The notes under the pieces: model-generated | Database searches by the model: none | What the model was told of the DNA's origin: nothing | The model's input: the letters and a program-made list of their open reading frames with translations, nothing else | Translations under genes and position numbers: made by a program | In this document: one piece after another, positions 1 to 9,812 of the stretch | Numbering within the stretch: the stretch's first letter is position 1 | How the letters are laid out: each line of letters opens with the position of its first letter | Origin: Macrosoma leucophasiata | Taxonomy: Eukaryota; Arthropoda; Insecta; Lepidoptera; Hedylidae | Reading direction: 5' to 3' | DNA length: 64,000 nt | NCBI GenBank assembly: GCA_036365455.1 | Contig: JAWQUS010000023.1 | Coordinates: 7,254,001-7,318,000 of the forward strand

Positions 1-1162
1 ATTTTAAAGAACATAATTCCAAATTCAAATTAGGCAAATGTGGGATTTTCATTTGTTTTTTGTACCGTCAAGATGAGTGAATCTAATGAAGAAATTCGAT
101 ACATTTTAAAATTTTACTACAAAAAAGGTAAAAACGCAACGCAAGCCGCGAAAAAAATTTGCGATGTTTATGGACCTAGTGCAGTGTCTGTGAGAGTAGC
201 ACAAATTTGGTTTAAGCGTTTTCAATCCGGAAATTTTGATGTCAAAGATGCACCTCGCTCTGGTCGCCCTATTACGGATAAAATGGATGGCATTTTTGAA
301 AAAGTGGAGCAAGATCGACATATCAGTAGTTACGACGTAGCTGAAGAACTGAGAATTGATCACAAAACAGTTTTGGCGTATTTGAAAAAAGCTGGGTACA
401 AAAAAAAGCTCGATATTTGGGTACCTCACGAGCTCACTGAAAGAAACCTAATGAACCGTGTACGCATTTGTGATTCTTTATTACGACGTAATGAAACCGA
501 ATCATTATTGAAGAAGCTGATAACTGGTGATGAAAAGTGGATCACGTATGACAAGAACGTGCGAAAAAGATCGTGGTCAAAGGCCGGTCAGGCTTCACAG
601 ACTGATGTTGTTGAGCTTGACAGTGTGATGTTGTGTGTGTGGTGGAATTGGAAGGGCATTATTCATTATGAGCTATTACCACCAGGCAGGACTATCGATT
701 TTGAACTCTACTGCGAACAACTGATGAGATTAAAGCAAGAAGTTGAGAGAAAGCGGCCGGAATTGATCAACAGAAGGGGTGTGGTGTTTCATCATGATAA
801 CGCTAGACCTCACACATCTATACCACTCAGCAAAAATTAAGAGAGTTTGGCTGGGAGGTGTTAATGCATCCGCCGTATAGTCCTGACCTTGCACCTTCAG
901 ATTTCCACCTGTTTCGGTTCATTCAGAATTCTTTATGTAATGTTAGGTTAACATCACGAGAGGACTGCCAAATCCACTTGTCGCGGTATTTTGATGAGAA
1001 GTCCCAAAATTTTTATAGCAATGGGATCATGTCCCTACCTACAAGATGGCAAAAGGTTATCGAACAAAATGGTACATACATACTTTAGTTAAATTTAAAT
1101 AAACTATTTTAAAAAATGTTTTGAATTATCTTAAAAAATGCGAAGAAACTTTTTCCCCAACC
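1..1162 (+). mobile_element. mariner element, copy 1 (5' end cut by window edge)
   Basis: A mariner-type DNA transposon whose left inverted repeat lies outside the window. Its right end (cgaagaaactttttcccc, then aacc) closes at 1162 and is followed by TA, the usual mariner target dinucleotide. The body aligns base by base with the complete copy at 24397-25670, so the missing left part is about 105 bp. It belongs to the DD34D mariner group by its transposase motifs. I do not assign a subfamily. A Helitron-like 3' segment follows directly. Confidence 0.93.
73..1088 (+). pseudogene. mariner transposase pseudogene (copy 1)
   Basis: Cut-and-paste transposase, nuclear, which would bind the element ends and catalyse excision and integration. 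The start is the ATG at 73, giving an N-terminus that begins MSESNEEIRYI, as in copy 2. The N-terminal helix-turn-helix region (about residues 1-115, with RSGRP linker), the WVPHEL signature, the first catalytic Asp (GDEKWITYD) and the second (HHDNARPH) are all readable. The frame breaks near 822-825, where one base is missing relative to copy 2, and ends in an early stop at 838-840. The third catalytic Asp (DLAPSD) is still encoded in the next frame from about 858. A short patch at about 601-625 (after QASQT) differs completely from copy 2, which reads KPGLTRNKV there, suggesting a local replacement. The gene is inactive as it stands. Confidence 0.93.
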
Positions 1163-1423
1163 TAATATATAAAAATGCAACCCGTTTTCCTTGGTCACGG
1201 CATCACGCGTGAATGGTTGGACCGATTTGGCTAATATTGATTTTGAATGATTTTTGGAAGTCCAGGAAATGTTTAAAAGGTAAGAAGAAAATATTAAGAA
1301 ATTGAAGGGAAATAGTAAAAACCACCATTTCATTTTCCCATACAAATAGTCCGTATCTATCAAACCTTTGACACATGTCATATTTTCATTCTGAGGCAAT
1401 ACGAAGTTTGCCGGGTCAGCTAG
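1163..1423 (+). mobile_element. Helitron-like 3' segment
   Basis: Ends in gccgggtcagctag followed by T, matching the CTAG|T terminus of lepidopteran non-autonomous Helitrons. A similar segment lies inverted at 23846-24070 (shared text around aatttcttcatattttctta and the flanking cgaagtttgcc). No clear 5' TC terminus was found. It abuts mariner copy 1, so the mariner probably inserted next to or into it. Confidence 0.6.
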
Positions 1424-1424
1424 T

Positions 1425-1891
1425 ATAATATAAATTTGCCTATTTGTTAAACAAAAAACAAGGAGATTGAATTAAGTATGTCTTATGAGATAGTGAATTT
1501 AACTCGGTATCACCATTGCGGTTCGTAGCATAGAGAAAGTTAAGCGCTACGCGTATAGTTCGTAGCAGGCTTCGTAGAGGGTTAACAAAATTAATACATT
1601 AATATTATACTACATACACATTTCCAATTATTTTTTAAGTTAAATTTGTGCAAATGATAATTAATCATGTTTTTATTTTATTTGGGGCTAGTGTTACATA
1701 TTTGTGAGAACATAAATTGTGTAATTATTATTAACAATTTACATAATCAAAAAAAAAACATAGTGAATAGCATTCCATTGCCATGTATTATAAACCAGAG
1801 ATTTCAATGCACTGCACCTGATGTCATGTATAATCAATTGTTGAACGTGGTAGTATGTATCGGGTATAATATAAATATGTGTAATTTGCAG
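1425..1891. other. AT-rich non-coding, probable intron
   Basis: No gene or clear repeat seen. It contains a small internal duplication of the words gttcgtagca and cttcgtag around 1520-1575. It ends in the splice acceptor of the exon at 1892. Confidence 0.4.
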
Positions 1892-1978
1892 GCGACAGAA
1901 ACAAGCAGCAGCGATGAAGATCCTATCGACAAACAGCCATGGGCAAGACTAATGAGCAAGGATGACGATGATCAATTC
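1892..1978 (+). CDS. putative host coding exon (penultimate), unknown protein
   Basis: An 87-bp open segment (29 codons, phase 0) bounded by AG at 1890-1891 and a strong donor GTATGT at 1979. It reads ATETSSSDEDPIDKQPWARL and continues with an MSKDDDDQF tail, so it is serine-rich and acidic. It joins in frame with the exon at 2658 if the 679-bp intron is removed. I do not recognise the protein. It could be the cytoplasmic tail of a larger protein whose upstream exons lie outside the window. The composition (balanced codons, no repeat match in the window) and matching splice phase are the support. The acceptor is AT-rich rather than pyrimidine-rich, which lowers confidence. Confidence 0.55.
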
Positions 1979-2657
1979 GTATGTACTTATCTTTGAATAT
2001 TTTTGTCATGATTCACTGCCGCAGGAGTTTGGCTTTACTTATAGGAAATTTAGAGCGAACCATCTCGAGCCAAAACGAATTGGTGGAATTAGGTGATCTA
2101 GTTACTCTCTATAACTGCCTCAGTAGCGTAGTGGTAGCAGGCCACTACTATTGCGCTGGAGGTCCTGGGTTCGATTCCCGGGTCGGGGGCTATTAGAGAT
2201 AACGGTTTAAAATCCTTTATCTCTGGTTCTACTGGGATTTTTCCATTTTCTGGAAGTTTCCCAGTACCTTGGAGTTTAGTAATATGCCCGGAGATGGCAA
2301 CAGGTTTGCCATCTGTTACATGGGCCAAAACGTAACCGTCGAGTCGTGAGTGTTTGCATGTATGCTTGAATGCATGCATTTACCTCTGCCTACCCCTTCG
2401 GAGATTATAGGCGTGAAGTTACGGAGTCACTCTCAGATTAGCTTGTAAGTTTTTTTATGTCATGTGTTTTAAAGAGGGGTACTGTTCACATTCCATACAT
2501 ATTATAAAACAAGTCCTTCGTGGCGCCTGTCTGTCTGTTCGCGATAAACTCAAAGACTACTGCTATATTACTGCGATACACGACATAAAAATAAAATGTG
2601 ATGTCTCGATATTCAGTCACCAAATAAATCCTAAAAAGTAACATTTCATTTTTCCAG
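1979..2657 (+). other. putative intron with SINE insertion
   Basis: The GT (1979) to AG (2657) interval between the two putative exons. It holds the tRNA-derived SINE at 2115-2427. The rest (2431-2640) is AT-rich, with a cctgtctgtctgttcgcg stretch typical of lepidopteran repeats. It ends in a good pyrimidine-rich acceptor, cattttt ccag. Confidence 0.5.
2115..2427 (+). mobile_element. tRNA-derived SINE type 1
   Basis: Starts with a tRNA-like head: a box A resembling tagcgtagtgg and a perfect box B, ggttcgattcc, about 40 bp further on. It then shares body sequence with copies at 10380, 14107 and 61998 (gagataa..cctttatctctg, ggagatggcaacaggt, tgtttgcatgtatgcttg, ctgcctaccccttcgg). It ends at ggcgtgaagttacg. 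It sits inside the putative intron, in the sense orientation of the gene. Confidence 0.85.
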
Positions 2658-2936
2658 AAGATAATGGAAGAAGGCAGACTGCTACCCGAAGTGCAGATAC
2701 CGTTGGCTTATCGAGGTCAAAACTTAATGCAGCCAGGTAGTCCAGATCGCTCATCACCTCCTCTCTACGAAGTAGAACTCACAGCATCTGATGAAGACGA
2801 CGACGCTTCGGTACTGGAACTGGTGATCCCTGTTCAGTCTTCTCGCTACAAGAGAGTGCCAACTTCATCACCGCTAAAGACAAATTTGAAAGCACCGAGG
2901 TTTTTCTGCAATTTATTTTGCTGTATGCGAAGTTAG
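2658..2936 (+). CDS. putative terminal coding exon, unknown protein with Cys-rich C-terminus
   Basis: Follows a good acceptor (tttttccag at 2649-2657). It continues the frame of the exon at 1892 and stays open for 92 codons to TAG at 2934-2936. It starts KIMEEGRLLPEVQIPLAYRG. The middle has a proline/serine stretch (GSPDRSSPPLYEVEL), an acidic block (SDEDDD) and a basic run (SRYKRVP). It ends FFCNLFCCMRS. The cysteine cluster could be lipid-modified, and the last four residues only loosely resemble a CaaX box; this is inference. An alternative is a donor near 2898-2902 (gaggttttt) that would remove the last residues. No poly(A) signal is obvious before the antisense LINE begins at about 2981. 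Confidence 0.55.
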   Translation, partial: KIMEEGRLLPEVQIPLAYRGQNLMQPGSPDRSSPPLYEVELTASDEDDDASVLELVIPVQSSRYKRVPTSSPLKTNLKAPRFFCNLFCCMRS

Positions 2937-2980
2937 GTATAGATCGTTTTTCTTCTATCTCGATGTGTCTTTTTCTAGTG

Positions 2981-4385
2981 TTTATTTATTTATTTATTTA
3001 TAGTTAACTAGAACGGACAACAAGTCCAATTACACTAACTAACTCGGATACATGTCATATCAAAACAAAAAAAAAATACACAAAATTAAATTAAAAACAT
3101 AAGATTTAGTAATGTTCAGAGGATTTCACTGAACTGCAAACACACACTCACAACAGCCTTCCATCCATCCACAAACAAGTCGAAGTCGGGAAAGGCCTCC
3201 AATAGAGCACAGAGCACAGAGAGCGCGCGCGGAACAAAGGAGTTAGCGTGTGCAATTGTCCGAGTAGATGGTACAGTGACGAGGTTATGCTTCCTAGCAC
3301 GCAAGTATTTGTCCTGGACGGGCGGAACGTATAAACGAGCCAACTCATTGTGCAGACACGGAGCATCAATCAAACCACGGAGGAGTTTGAACATAATGAC
3401 CAATTGCCCATTGGCTCTCCTGGTCTTCAGGGAGTTGTAATTGAGGCACCCCAGGAGGAAAGCCGTGGGGTACATGAGTGGGTAATAACCAAACTTGTGT
3501 TTGTAAAGGTATCTTAGAAATGCCTTTTGTACCTTTTCTAGTAGGAGTTCGTGGGTGGAGTGATGTGGGTCCCACACGCATGAACTAGCCTCCAGTTTGC
3601 TACAGACTAGCGCGTTGTATAAAAGCCGTATTACGCAATCACTACTAAAGCCACGGGCATTCCTCAGTACAAATCCTAAACGCTGGAACGATTCTTTTGC
3701 AACGGTACTTACGTGTTCATTGAAATTAAGCCGACGATCAAAAATGACCCCCAGATCTTTCATTACCGTAGACCTACTTATTTTGGTAATACCTATTTTG
3801 TAGTCGAACATGATCGGGTGTTTCGTGCGGGCAAAACTTATAACACAACATTTGGAGAGATTAAATTCCATATCGTTTTTGACACTCCACTCGTATACAG
3901 CACGTATATCCTCCTGGAGTGCCAGGCAGTCCGCTTCTGATCTTATCTCTGCGTACAGTTTGAGATCATCTGCGTAAAGAAGACACTCTGCATGTCCAAG
4001 AACCGTCGGAAGGTCGTTCACCATGAGCAGAAAAAGCAATGGGCCAAGTATCGAGCCTTGACTGACGCCGGATCGTGTGTGGTACAGTGAAGACTCATAT
4101 ATCCCTAGCCTGATATATTGCTGGCGGTCGTGCATATAGTCCGCAAGTAGCCTTAAGAGACCTGGTGCAAATCCGATTATCCCAAGCTTAGCTAGCAGAA
4201 TATCGTTGTTAACTCTATCAATGGCCTCTTTAAAAGTCAAAATAAAGCACATCTAACTGACTACCGCGATCCAAACGTGTAGATATATAATTAGTAACGG
4301 TTAGAAGGTTGGTGTCTACTGAACGCTTTGCTCTAAAACCATGTTGCGCGTCGATGCAAGATGATTTCGAAAATTTTGGCAGTGT
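2981..4385 (-). mobile_element. non-LTR retrotransposon (LINE), 5'-truncated, antisense
   Basis: The minus-strand 3' end is a (TAAA)n tail, seen on the plus strand as tttatttatttatttatt at 2981-3000, followed by about 115 bp of 3' UTR and then the reverse-transcriptase frame. Recognisable RT homology fades near 4385 on the upstream side. No target duplication was identified. It lies just downstream of the putative host stop codon in reverse orientation and may truncate that gene's 3' UTR. Confidence 0.85.
3116..4385 (-). pseudogene. LINE reverse transcriptase, frameshifted fragment
   Basis: Reverse transcriptase that would copy the element RNA at a nicked chromosomal target. The intact stretch from 4252 down to 3116 gives 378 residues: a degraded FKEAIDRVN motif, GVSQGSILGPLLF (residues 62-74), the catalytic YADD (93-96) and KDLGVIFDRRLNF in the thumb region. 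Upstream, QHGFRAKRSVDTNLL and LDVLYFDF are readable in another frame, so one frameshift lies near 4228-4235 and a second near 4350. There is no endonuclease domain because the copy is 5'-truncated. The clade is not certain (Jockey/CR1-like by motif). The element is dead. Confidence 0.88.
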
Positions 4386-4751
4386 TGAACAATGTGTATT
4401 GTGGGTATTCTTAAGCCTAGGGGCGTGCGTGAGCGACGAATACGTACGCGACTATAGCGCAAGCAAGTCAACGGTATACCTTGCTTGCCGCCTACTTATA
4501 GCTCAGTCTGCGGCGAGACGCAACGTAATGTGTACTTGTTTTGAGAGTGATCAGACACGATACCGCGAACTACGAGCAAAATTAAAATGTACTGTACTTT
4601 TCCATGGTTCGAGAAGTTATGACTAAAATCACGTAGGTCAATTGGCGCATGTAGCATCGCGTCGCATTACATTTTGTCGTGTCGCGTCGCATCGCGTCGT
4701 ATTCGTCGCACAAGCTGGACGGCGTAACCCTTCTTTCACACGAGCATGCAA
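4386..4751. other. non-coding, GCGTCGCA-rich patch
   Basis: No gene seen. Bases 4645-4710 carry several tandem-like words of the type gcatcgcgtcgca, which resemble the GCGATGCG palindromic MITE at 5981 but are not alignable end to end. Confidence 0.35.
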
Positions 4752-5050
4752 TTATTTTTTTTATTATGTAATGGAAGTGGCAAACAAGCATGCAGTTCAC
4801 ATTGATGTTAAATGATGACTGCAGCCTATAGACACCCACACAAAGACCAATGTCAAAATCCAGATGCGTTACCACTCCTGAGGCCTAAGGTGTTATGCCT
4901 CTGTGCCGGAAATTACAGGGCCGTACATTACCACCTGACTGGAACACGATAGTGCAGAACTCTACCATTAAGCGGCAAGTATATCAATAATACCGGTAAT
5001 GCGGTGGTGCCTACGCCCGCGAGCTCCGTCACTGGAGCTCTACCACCAGT
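4752..5050 (-). mobile_element. GGTGGT-hairpin SINE-like repeat, copy 1
   Basis: One of about 20 copies of a roughly 280-bp family. In its own orientation it starts actggtggtagagctcc, folds into a 5' hairpin (agctcc..ggagct nested in ggtggt..accacc) and ends ttccattacata plus an A run. This copy reads as the reverse complement: a poly-T/atgtaatgg start on the left and ctaccaccagt on the right at 5050. Confidence 0.85.
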
Positions 5051-5980
5051 AGAAGTTTATGATAGTAATATTTCTTTGCTGTATCACCGCGTTAGTTTAG
5101 TTCTAACGCGGCGTACGTGTGAACACACCTATAGAAACACAAATGTATGTACGAACTGACCACACTGTGTGTGACTGTGTGAACACGTTGTTAGGTAAAT
5201 ATCATCGTCAATTCAAATTTCAATTATTGGGTTGTAATCAGGGTTGGTGACAGTTACACGGGCAGTGTTACCTCTATTTTGTAATATCAGTTGAGCTAGT
5301 GAATTTCGTCGTATTTTAAAAAAGTAATTTACATTTGGATCAAAAGTATCTATAAAACATTTGCGCCTGGCGAGGTTGCTGTAGTTTTATGGCATTTTAA
5401 CTTATCTATACTAATTATAAAGAGGAAACATTTTGTGTTTTTGTATGTATGTTTGTATGTAACGTTTCACACAAAAACTACGGGACCGATTAAAAAATAT
5501 ATTTTACCATTAGAAAGCTGCATCTTCACGGGTCTGATTAAAAGAACATGTTTGTGCTTCAAATATTTAATTTTATGTCCTCGGGACCTTATACAGGTAT
5601 AGTTACAGTTATACATAGAATTATAGCGTTATACCTCTATGCAGTTATATCAGTAAAGTCAAATAAAAAGAGATTTGGATTCCACTGAAGCTACAACAAG
5701 ACGTGTTGTGAAGAGATTTAGATATTGAAAAGTTAGTACAAAATCAAATATAATTTCATTATTTCAATATTTGGTTTCCGCCGATGCATTCGCCATACAC
5801 CGTACGGGACGAAATGCAGACGTCAACATGCCAAAACAAAAAACCTACGTATTGTAAACGTTGCGTACTATCACGTGCAGAAGATGCTGGTGTGGTACGT
5901 ATCACCAAAGACCCTCTAATGTCTTTTATTATCTTAGCGTTTCTCATGTTAAAATACTATTAATCAGTATCTATAAGGAT
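5051..5980. other. AT-rich non-coding with a Helitron-like 5' fragment
   Basis: Bases 5404-5560 (tatactaattataaagagg, gtatgtatgtttgtatg, acaaaaactacgggaccgat) match the common lepidopteran Helitron-like/MINE-type 5' region. The rest shows no supported feature. Confidence 0.4.
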
Positions 5981-6129
5981 GTCCACACAAAACTGCGATG
6001 CGAATTGTTGCGATGCGATTTCATCTGACATATTGAAAGTATGGTTAACTGAATCGCATCGCAGCAATTCGCATCACAAGTTTCTGCGATGCGGCGTCGC
6101 ATCCCATCGCATCGCTGTTTTGTATGGGT
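5981..6129. mobile_element. palindromic GCGATGCG MITE, copy A
   Basis: Near-palindrome built on gcgatgcgaattgctgcgatgcg. The left arm starts ccacacaaaactgcgatgcg, the core reads tctgaca..ttgaaagtatgg..aactgaat, and the right arm returns as atcgcatcgcagcaattcgc. The same arms and core recur at 9813-10264 (split) and, inverted, at 44293-44431. No transposase is seen. The target duplication is not clear. Confidence 0.7.
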
Positions 6130-6547
6130 ACCCATTCTACGTACTTTTGTAAGTCTATTATAAATTTAATTGTGAATAGGATAAGCTTGAATCAGTTTTA
6201 TATATTTTGTGCATGATATCATGATAATGATATATTTTTCTATTAATTAGTATAATTTGTGTATAAACTTAAGCAAATTATTTTTATACGCAAAATATGT
6301 TTTAAGAGACTTTTTAAAGACTGATTTCGGCCAAAATTGATACAATCAATTTTATTTGCTTGTATTTTTCTGAATTATTGTAACATTTTCTATTTCATAA
6401 ATAATGATAAGTTACTAACTTAATTATTATGTTCACATTCGAAAAATAATAATAAATTGTCTATATGTGTTAATAGGTGTTTTTCTTCATATTTCCACAT
6501 ACATTGTGAGTTCCAAACTTTAACTGTGTGGATGCTCATTTGACTTC
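6130..6547. other. AT-rich non-coding
   Basis: No gene, RNA or recognisable repeat seen. Confidence 0.3.
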
Positions 6548-6672
6548 GTATTGTTCGTATGTATGTATGTATGTATCTACGCTAAGTCCCTTACGGGGTA
6601 GGCAGAGAGAGTATGGAGCGCCAAAACCCTGGTCAAGCCCGGTCCTGACACACCTCCCGTGCTTGTTCTACA
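6548..6672 (-). mobile_element. tRNA-SINE type 1 body fragment
   Basis: Matches the middle of the type 1 SINE (cttacggggtaggcagagag, tggagcgcca, cctcccgtgcttgttctac) in reverse orientation, next to a gtatgtatgtatgtatct microsatellite. The head is absent. Confidence 0.65.
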
Positions 6673-6939
6673 TTCATTATATTGGATATGGCTTTTGATA
6701 TATCTACAGAACAGCAAGTGAGGAACCCGATAAAACCACACACTTTTTACTTTTTTTTTCTTAACGTGCTTTGTCTTTTATACCCAGCAGAGTTTTCTTT
6801 GTAGAAGCCTTCGACTAACATTATATCAAAAATCTACTGCAGTATGATGCCTATTACATTTTGATCGTGTTTTTCTGCATGAAATGGTAACTTTTGGCCA
6901 TTTTTGTGTAAGTATAATTACCTATTGTTTTATACTTTA

Positions 6940-7142
6940 ATGCGAAAGACAGTACATAGGGCTGACATAATGCCACTAGGCATTATATCCCAGTTAACCA
7001 AATTATGTACCTCTCTCTATCTTCAAGAACTTTGAATCAATGCCAATTCGTGTGCCAAACGTGGCAATTATGGCATATCTCCCATATGTGAGGCTTTGGT
7101 CCAGCTGTGGACATCTTTCAGCTGATATTATTATTATTATGA
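6940..7142 (+). mobile_element. LINE 3' tail fragment ending in (ATT)n/(GAT)n
   Basis: The words ccaattcgtgtgccaaacgtgg, ggtccagctgtggacatctt and tcagctgatattattattatt match the 3' terminus of CR1/Zenon-type LINEs common in Lepidoptera. The same tail occurs at 12595-12740. No coding part remains. Confidence 0.55.
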
Positions 7143-7851
7143 TGAAGTGAATCTCAACGTCAGTTTGATGATTTTTAGATAGATGACAGCAGCGTAGCAA
7201 AATTTTTAATGTTAATTAGTTCATCTACTCGATAATAGATGGTGTTGTAAAGTAACTTTTGTTTCTTACAAATATGGTATTCCGAAGTTCATGTTTTTTA
7301 AGAATTAAATTAATAATTTTTGAAGTGGGGTCCATAGCTTTTTATTGATTTGAAGTAGGTAACTCCTTTTTTTGTTATGTATTTGTTATACCTACATGTC
7401 GACGGCAACAAAGAACAGAACAGCCATCTACAAAATCACTAGTTTCCAGGAGAATGTTTTTAACGCAAAAGATGAACTTTTTCAAAAATTAAGCTAGCTA
7501 CTTTAAATGCAATATTCATTAAACATGTCATTTTAAAGAAAATAGTCATGATGATTCATAGCATTTTTTTTAAACACGGCATATGTCTTTATCTATTTTG
7601 TACATAATATCTTACGTAGAACTTTCTAATTTATGATTTCTAAATCATTTTATTTAAAAACGGCAATAATCCGATATAGGGCCACATCTTCAAATAACTC
7701 AAATCTAGCAATATTTGACTGCAGGAGCTTATCTGTAATCCCTTAATAATGAATGAAAATCAATGAACATGACTATAATGGGCATACCCATGTCTCAGAG
7801 GAAGGAATAAATGTACCTATTTCTTTAAAATAGGTACAGATGTATAACCTA
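7143..7851. other. AT-rich non-coding with a small hairpin
   Basis: No gene seen. Bases 7812-7822 and 7828-7838 form a perfect 11-bp hairpin (tgtacctattt / aaataggtaca). Confidence 0.35.
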
Positions 7852-7917
7852 GTGATGTGCCGGGTCGTTAGAAAATGATGTAGATCCGGATCTGGATATT
7901 TGGTATCAGCATTCACG

Positions 7918-8465
7918 GATACGAATCTTAACTTTTTTCCTCAATCGGTATCTTTTTGTTATTATTAATAAGTTAAAATGTATATCTCATCCTCTAATAC
8001 TGCATTATAAATGTTTTTTGTTTAACATTTTATAAAACCTCTTTCCTACATGTAATGTTTATTAAATATCACAAATAATTATATGTTATAGATGTCATTA
8101 ACAAGATGTGTAGGTATAGTTGTCATACTTTCATTTTTTGTATGCTAGTTGCTACATGCTAGTAAATTTAGAAATTTAAGAAAAAAGGAAAGATACGAAT
8201 CTTAACTTTTTTCCTCAATCGGTATCTTTTTGTTATTATTAATAAGTTAAAATGTATATCTCATCCTCTAATACTGCATTATAAATGTTTTTTGTTTAAC
8301 ATTTTATAAAACCTCTTTCCTACATGTAATGTTCATTAAATATCACAAATAATTATATGTTATAGATGTCATTAACAAGATGTGTAGGTATAGTTGTCAT
8401 ACTTTCATTTTTTGTATGCTAGTTGCTACATGCTAGTAAATTTAGAAATTTAAGAAAAAAGGAAA
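7918..8465. repeat. 274-bp tandem duplication
   Basis: Bases 7918-8191 are repeated at 8192-8465, with a single difference noticed (gtttattaaa versus gttcattaaa). Each unit starts gatacgaatcttaac and ends aagaaaaaaggaaa. Non-coding. Confidence 0.95.
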
Positions 8466-8469
8466 GATA

Positions 8470-8575
8470 TGTTCGACTTCTGGCAGGGATTACCTGCGAC
8501 CACAAGATAACCAAGCGGTTAGACTGGTTGTGATTATCCTGAAGTCACAGTTTGAATCCCTGCCCGAAGTTGGTG
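8470..8575. mobile_element. inverted pair of tRNA-SINE type 2 half-heads
   Basis: acttctggcagggatt on the left is the near-complement of aatccctgcccgaagt on the right. Each half resembles the box-B side of the tRNA-derived heads at 41005-41080 and 49870-49957, so two partial copies face each other. It is not a functional tRNA because no anticodon arm is intact. Confidence 0.5.
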
Positions 8576-9100
8576 TTTTCTTTCTACATTTTCAATAATT
8601 TCTCTTGATTTAGTAGGTACCTTTGAGTTAAGAACTATTGATATAGTGTTTGGTAGATCTCAAATATATAAATAAAAAAAATACCTAAAATTAATAGTTT
8701 TTTACCCATTGAAAAATTTCATCTACGTATTGAACCCCTTAATAAGGGAAAACATCCGCCGCAAAAGTAACGGACCTTTTTTCCTCGGTTATCCGTTGCT
8801 ACTGGATATCTGGTACATCACTACTATCTACATACATTTCTGCTCTCTAACTTCTTTGAGGAAATACTAGTGCAGTGTAGTTAAAAAGTTAAATCTATTT
8901 TGGCACTAGCACAAGGCTAAAGTCGAACGACCGCCAATCAAATGTTAGAAACACCTTTAGCAGAACACTGGAAAGTGGTAGCTAATTAGGTACGTTTAGC
9001 ACTATTGTGCTGGTTTGCACGTTGCTCTAATTGCTATGTTGTTCTCTAATTTCCGTGCTGACTATTTAAAGAATAACAATGGGAATAACCAAGATTTTTG

Positions 9101-9295
9101 CTGGTGGTAGAGCTCTAGTGGCGGAACTCGTGGGCGTAGGCACCACCACCGCATTACCTAATCTACTTGCCGCTAAATGGTAGTGTTCACCGCTATCGTG
9201 TTCCGGTCAGGTGGCAATGTGCGGCTCCGTAATTTCTAGCAGAGAGTCATAATAGACCTCAGAAGTGGCAACCCATCTACATTGAAATCTCATAC
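9101..9295 (+). mobile_element. GGTGGT-hairpin SINE-like repeat, copy 2 (3' diverged)
   Basis: Starts ctggtggtagagctctag after a T run and carries the hairpin, gcattacctaatctacttg and taatttctagcagagag. The 3' third is strongly diverged and no A tail is kept in place. Confidence 0.75.
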
Positions 9296-9812
9296 TAGTT
9301 GACCTGGCAGTTGTCGTTCTTCCATACAATAAATATTAAAGCCTTAGAAAAAAAAAAGTTTCATATCTATCTAAACAATTTGTGTTTAACTGTGAAATGT
9401 GAATGTATGTAATCATATCAATAATTCCTCTTACAACACTCGGCGAAAAATACGCGTGAAATTATTTTCTACCCGTTAAAGTAAAGTAATTTCCCGCAAA
9501 GGTATGAATTTTAAAAAGTTTGCCCTGCGGACAAATCAAACGCTAAAAGCCAGTTATACAGGTAGCTTTTGAGACTGCAGATATTTGAGTTACGTAAATA
9601 CTAGCTCCGCCCGTCTAGATTTTTGCAGACACATCCCGACTAGGCGGGATTATTGTGTTTGCCCAGTTTTTGAATTTACCTTGCAATTCACATTGTGTTA
9701 TAAGCATTTCATGTTGCATCTTGCTGCTTTTGTTTTTGCGAGTATGAAATAAGTGTGCAGTTCATGTGGCAGACTTACACGAATGCATATATTTATTTAT
9801 TCTTACCAATTT
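9296..9812. other. AT-rich non-coding
   Basis: No supported feature. Short words near 9605-9650 (ctccgcccgtctag, cgactaggcggg) may be decayed repeat. Confidence 0.3.

Larger units (their letters stand above)
7852..8823. mobile_element. MITE-like element with inverted ends agtgatgtgcc / ggtacatcact
   Basis: The left end tagtgatgtgccgggtc pairs with the right end gatatctggtacatcacta, so this is probably a non-autonomous DNA element carrying inserted material. Inside are a 274-bp tandem duplication and inverted tRNA-like pieces. The flanking 8-mers do not match, so a target duplication is unsupported. Confidence 0.45.

Noticed and set aside
2115..2195. A tRNA gene
   Set aside because: Box A and B are present, but the same head occurs with a shared SINE body at 10380, 14107 and 61998, and the cloverleaf is imperfect.
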